Shown: positions 25,195-27,327 of the stretch, one piece after another | Position numbering within the stretch: the first letter of the stretch is position 1 | Layout of the letters: each line of letters begins with the position of its first letter | Assembly: GCA_035528995.1 (NCBI GenBank) | Contig: DATKXO010000314.1 | Location: forward strand, 1-27,327 | Reading direction: 5' to 3' | DNA length: 27,327 nt | Source of the DNA: DATKXO01 sp035528995 | GTDB taxonomy: Bacteria; Planctomycetota; Phycisphaerae; UBA1845 | Notes under the pieces: generated by a model | The model's input: the letters and a program-made list of their open reading frames with translations, nothing else | Databases searched by the model: none | What the model was told of the DNA's origin: nothing | Program-made: the position numbers and the translations under genes

Positions 25195-25618
25195 CGACGG
25201 CCGCCGTCCGGCCAGGGGCGATGCTGGTCGGCAGCGGCTCCCCCCGATCACACCTGCGACCAATGCCCCCAGCACATATTCGACCGGACCGCGACCAACT
25301 GGCGTGCCCCGACGCTGTCGTCGCTGGTCGCGCTGCAACTGGCCGGGGCGGGCCCCTGCTTGCGAATGGCCGCGCGAAGGCGGTCGCATCAGCTCGAGAG
25401 CCAGCAGTAAACGGTGCGCGTTTGGAACTCACGCAAGCGCCGTCCAGGCTCTCATGCAAGCGCCATTCGGGTTATCTTGTGGCCAGTTGCGCGCAGCTGC
25501 CCGGTGGGCTTGGCTGGTGAGCTGTTTTCCACGCGCCGGTTGCGGTCCTTTGTGGTGGCCAGGCTGTCGTAAGAACTCCGGCATCCTGTGGTCCTTACGG
25601 TCATCCGACGAAGATGAT

Positions 25619-25660
25619 CTGCGCACGCGTTTTACCGCGCAGGAAAAAGACTCCCGACCC
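25619..25660 (-). repeat. REP-like element, copy 4, with hairpin
   Basis: Minus-strand core GGGTCGGGAGTCT is at 25648-25660. Next to it, CTGCGC (25619-25624) pairs with GCGCAG (25637-25642); an alternative pairing uses GCG/CGC inside with a 4-base bulge. The core ends two bases before the stop codon of the next minus-strand gene. Confidence 0.65.
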
Positions 25661-25662
25661 CT

Positions 25663-26313
25663 TTATGCTGGGCTTGTTCGTTTTCCCGTATCACGGGCCA
25701 ACTCGATCGGCGTGCCGCACTCAGGGCATTTACCACTCTTATTCCCTGTGAGGTCATATTCACATTTGCGACAGCGCGACGGCCGAATCCGCTCCCTCCT
25801 GAAGTGTGACAGCACGAGCGTCGGAAACCCACTCGACACGGCGAGCCCCCATGTCGGCCATTGCGCGCTTCGAGACGACCCGTCTCTGAGGTGGCCCATG
25901 GCAATGACTGGGCCACCAATTGCGCAGCGACCCACGCCAGGCTTCAGTCGCACCTGAAGCACTGGCAAACCCGCAAAGCGAGCCATCTGCGTCCGATAGA
26001 CCTCTCGTCGAAGAACGCCATCGCCGAGGGTCCATTGCTCGTTAGGTGTTACTGTCACCTCGATTGCCAAGAGGACACTTGCAGCACCAATCAACACCCC
26101 AACAAGGCAGCAGATCTGTCCCGTGCGAACGACGAAGGCCAGCGGGCGGGCATTATGGAAAGGTTTGACGAACAGTACCAACGAATAGCAGTTGAGAAGA
26201 AGGAGGGGCAGCCCGATGACGAACGCAACGGGAGGCAACCAAATGTACCCTATAGCCACCAAAAGGGAGAGCAGGCCGAACCCGATGTTCCACGGCCAAC
26301 GCAACAGAAGCAT
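25663..26313 (-). CDS. Membrane protein with C-terminal zinc ribbon, function unknown
   Basis: A 216-residue protein. Three hydrophobic stretches lie in the first 85 residues (WNIGFGLLSLLVAIGYIWLP, then VAFVIGLPLLLLNCYSLVLF, then ICCLVGVLIGAASVLLAIEV). An uncharacterised polar region of ~100 residues follows. The end is a zinc ribbon CRKCEYDLTGNKSGKCPECG, then TPIE. This ribbon tail is, from memory, common on small membrane proteins of Phycisphaerae. I chose ATG 26313 because GGAGG lies 9 bases upstream; a GTG at 26370 is in frame but has no usable site. Base composition looks more AT-rich than the neighbours. The gene sits exactly between two REP-like elements, whose cores lie 2 bases past its stop and ~120 bases before its start, which suggests acquisition or shuffling with them. 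Confidence 0.7.
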   Translation of the reverse strand: MLLLRWPWNIGFGLLSLLVAIGYIWLPPVAFVIGLPLLLLNCYSLVLFVKPFHNARPLAFVVRTGQICCLVGVLIGAASVLLAIEVTVTPNEQWTLGDGVLRREVYRTQMARFAGLPVLQVRLKPGVGRCAIGGPVIAMGHLRDGSSRSAQWPTWGLAVSSGFPTLVLSHFRRERIRPSRCRKCEYDLTGNKSGKCPECGTPIELARDTGKRTSPA

Positions 26314-26435
26314 CCTCACACGCCTCCGAGAGCATCTTGCTATTGGCAGTTCCTTGGCGATATGCGACACCTCCCAAATCCAGTTCCACGAGCTCGCACG
26401 ACCGCTGATCAGCGGAAGAAAGCGGCCGTTAAAAG

Positions 26436-26498
26436 GGGTCGGGAGTCTTTAGGCGTCCGACCGCCGCGCTGTCTTCGGCCGACCTCGTGGTCGCAGCG
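26436..26498 (+). repeat. REP-like element, copy 5, overlapping the RAYT 3' end
   Basis: Core GGGTCGGGAGTCT (26436-26448) abuts the RAYT stop codon. Inside the gene's last codons, CGCTG (26467-26471) pairs with CAGCG (26494-26498) and CGACC (26480-26484) with GGTCG (26489-26493). Eight bases are unpaired on the 5' arm only. The spacing from the core (18 bases) is longer than in the other copies. Confidence 0.6.
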
Positions 26499-27144
26499 TG
26501 GAGGCCAAGCCCAGCTTCAACGCGGTCCGTATCCGCCACCGGTCGCCGCCAAACGGCGCGCCCCGCACCACCGATTGCCGCAGGTCCTCCAGTTCCTGCG
26601 CAGTCTCCGCCCGGTTCACCAGCGTCAGCCAGTTCCGAGGCGGCTCCACCGGCCAGTCCGACGGGTCCAACAGAAACGCCCGGTCCTCAGGCTTGACGTT
26701 CCGCCGCCGCCACAGGCTGCCCCACCGCCAATCCTCCGCCCGATCGATCAGGTGTGCTCGCAAGGAATTCCGCTCAACATACCGGCACACCGTAAGGAAA
26801 TGGTGATCCCGCTGGATCGGGAACGATTTGAAACGCCCCTGGTAGACCGGCCCCGTCCCGGCCGTGTGGTGATGGGCATGCCGGCGCTGCGTGTGGGTGA
26901 CCGTCAGCCAGCGCATGAACTCCGACAGCTCGTCGTCCTCCCGCGGCCACACGACCATGTGCCAGTGATTGGGCATCAGGCAATAGCACGCGATGCGGGT
27001 ACGCATCCGCTCCCAGGCCTGCTCGAGCACTCGCTCGAACGCCTGGTAGTCGGCTTCCTTGTCGAAGAGCGTCCCCCGCCCCACCGCCCGGTTCAGGACG
27101 TGATAGGCCAGCCCGCCCATGGCCATCCGAGGTCGTCGAGGCAT
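26449..27144 (-). CDS. REP-associated tyrosine transposase (RAYT, Y1/IS200-like)
   Basis: A 231-residue HUH single-strand DNA transposase. It opens PRRPRMAMGGLAYHVLNRAV, typical of RAYTs. The HUH motif is H60-W61-H62 in LMPNHWHMVVWP, and the nucleophile is Tyr122 in TVCRYVERNSLRA. GPVYQGRFKSFPIQ and DWRWGSLWRR are family blocks, and the tail is GAPFGGDRWRIRTALKLGL followed by a basic LRPRGRPKTARR. The gene looks intact. RAYTs nick and rejoin REP sequences; inverted GGGTCGGGAGTCT elements lie at both ends here (26436 and 27182), so these are its likely substrates. There is no ribosome-binding site: the ATG directly follows a hairpin (27146-27177). A relic of a second copy is at 7101-7136. Confidence 0.93.
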   Translation of the reverse strand: MPRRPRMAMGGLAYHVLNRAVGRGTLFDKEADYQAFERVLEQAWERMRTRIACYCLMPNHWHMVVWPREDDELSEFMRWLTVTHTQRRHAHHHTAGTGPVYQGRFKSFPIQRDHHFLTVCRYVERNSLRAHLIDRAEDWRWGSLWRRRNVKPEDRAFLLDPSDWPVEPPRNWLTLVNRAETAQELEDLRQSVVRGAPFGGDRWRIRTALKLGLASTLRPRGRPKTARRSDA

Positions 27145-27145
27145 G

Positions 27146-27194
27146 GACAGAGACTACTACAGTCGTCCCAATCTGTCAATAAGACTCCCGACCC
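27146..27194 (-). repeat. REP-like element, copy 6, in the RAYT leader
   Basis: Minus-strand core GGGTCGGGAGTCT is at 27182-27194. Then GACAGA/TCTGTC form the outer stem (27172-27177 with 27146-27151), TTGGGAC is a 5'-arm bulge, and GACT/AGTC (27161-27164 with 27152-27155) form the inner stem around GTAGT. The hairpin ends one base before the RAYT ATG. Confidence 0.7.
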
Positions 27195-27209
27195 GAATGG
27201 CACTGCCGC

Positions 27210-27327
27210 TTATTTGACAAGGACTTGCGCCGGTTTGTCCCTTTTCTCCGTGAGTAGTTCGGCGCGAGCTTGAGCGCGTGGCTTGGTGAGCAGGTCGTGC
27301 GGCTTCGGACGACGCTTCACCGCCCGG
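27210..27327 (-). CDS. IS4-like transposase, C-terminal end only (cut by window edge)
   Basis: Only the last 38 codons are in the window. They read RAVKRRPKPHDLLTKPRAQA, then RAELLTEKRDKPAQVLVK and TAA. The basic KRRPKPxxLLTKPRxxAR pattern near the C-terminus is one I associate with IS4-family DDE transposases; with no catalytic residues in view, the family call is tentative. The segment from LLTEKR past the stop matches the relic at 5606-5665 at about 80% of bases, which supports a repeated mobile element. Its stop codon lies 16 bases from the REP-like core at 27182-27194. Confidence 0.5.
   Translation of the reverse strand, partial: RAVKRRPKPHDLLTKPRAQARAELLTEKRDKPAQVLVK

Larger units (their letters stand above)
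25108..25662. other. 555-bp gene-free region enclosing an inverted-element cassette
   Basis: No frame here looks like a protein: candidate frames lack recognisable motifs, and their composition (R, P, G, A rich) is that of shadow translation. The stretch 25195-25618 lies between REP-like copies 3 and 4, which point toward each other with hairpins inside, the same layout as around the RAYT gene. I found no RAYT motif (HWH, GGDRW) in it. It may be a non-autonomous or gutted unit. Confidence 0.5.

Noticed and set aside
25124..25957. A plus-strand open frame across the geneless cassette and the next gene
   Set aside because: No motif is recognisable, it runs antisense into the ribbon-tailed membrane gene, and it crosses two repeat cores.
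25861..27273. A plus-strand open frame antisense to the membrane protein and RAYT genes
   Set aside because: It overlaps two supported minus-strand genes, and its composition is that of a shadow frame.

Overview
The window is a high-GC bacterial segment, most likely from a planctomycete of the Phycisphaerae type, probably assembled from a metagenome. The supporting signs are a PEP-CTERM secreted protein, a membrane protein ending in a CRKCxYDLTGN...CPECG ribbon (a protein tail I associate with that group), CxCG/CxxCG zinc ribbons fused to a peptidase, and a REP-associated tyrosine transposase (RAYT). This assignment rests on family knowledge. There is no rRNA, tRNA or other phylogenetic marker, and I see no CRISPR array.

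Layout. (1) 163-4406, plus strand: an operon-like set of a Yip1-type membrane protein, a MacA-like periplasmic adaptor, a MacB/LolD-type ATPase and a FtsX-type permease, the last three joined by ATGA overlaps; it looks like one tripartite export system. (2) 4413-7170: a PEP-CTERM gene with a good sigma70-type promoter, two tandem paralogous GNAT acetyltransferases, and around them mobile-element debris (REP-like elements, short palindromes, a transposase tail relic and a RAYT tail relic). (3) 7181-9543, plus: a small conserved protein, a rhomboid protease with an extra N-terminal domain, and a radical SAM protein that looks leaderless. (4) A minus-strand MFS transporter and a plus-strand retropepsin-like aspartyl protease with a PDZ domain. 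(5) 12674-20387, minus: a co-directional run of S9 prolyl oligopeptidase lipoprotein, CocE-type hydrolase lipoprotein, GT-C glycosyltransferase, BtuF-like binding protein and spermidine-synthase-like protein. (6) 20736-25107, plus: a TFIIB-type zinc-ribbon protein, LemA, an M48 (HtpX-like) peptidase with two C-terminal zinc ribbons, then an M14 carboxypeptidase-like exoprotein. (7) 25157-27327: an accessory end with four REP-like elements, a geneless 0.5 kb cassette, a ribbon-tailed membrane protein, an intact RAYT gene and the tail of an IS4-like transposase cut by the window edge.

The most distinctive signal is a repeat family with the exact 13-nt core GGGTCGGGAGTCT, present six times. Each core is followed by a hairpin. 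The hairpin sequence differs from copy to copy, but in four of six copies the layout is the same: outer stem, bulge on the 5' arm, inner stem. Two copies flank the RAYT gene in inverted orientation, and one of those hairpins lies directly before the RAYT start codon. Two more flank the 0.5 kb geneless cassette in the same geometry. This looks like a REP/RAYT system whose elements keep a head sequence and a fold rather than a fixed palindrome.

The rest of the window is dominated by envelope and secreted proteolysis: rhomboid, aspartyl/PDZ, S9, CocE-like, M48 and M14 proteins. All functional statements below are from motif reading by eye; no database search was possible.
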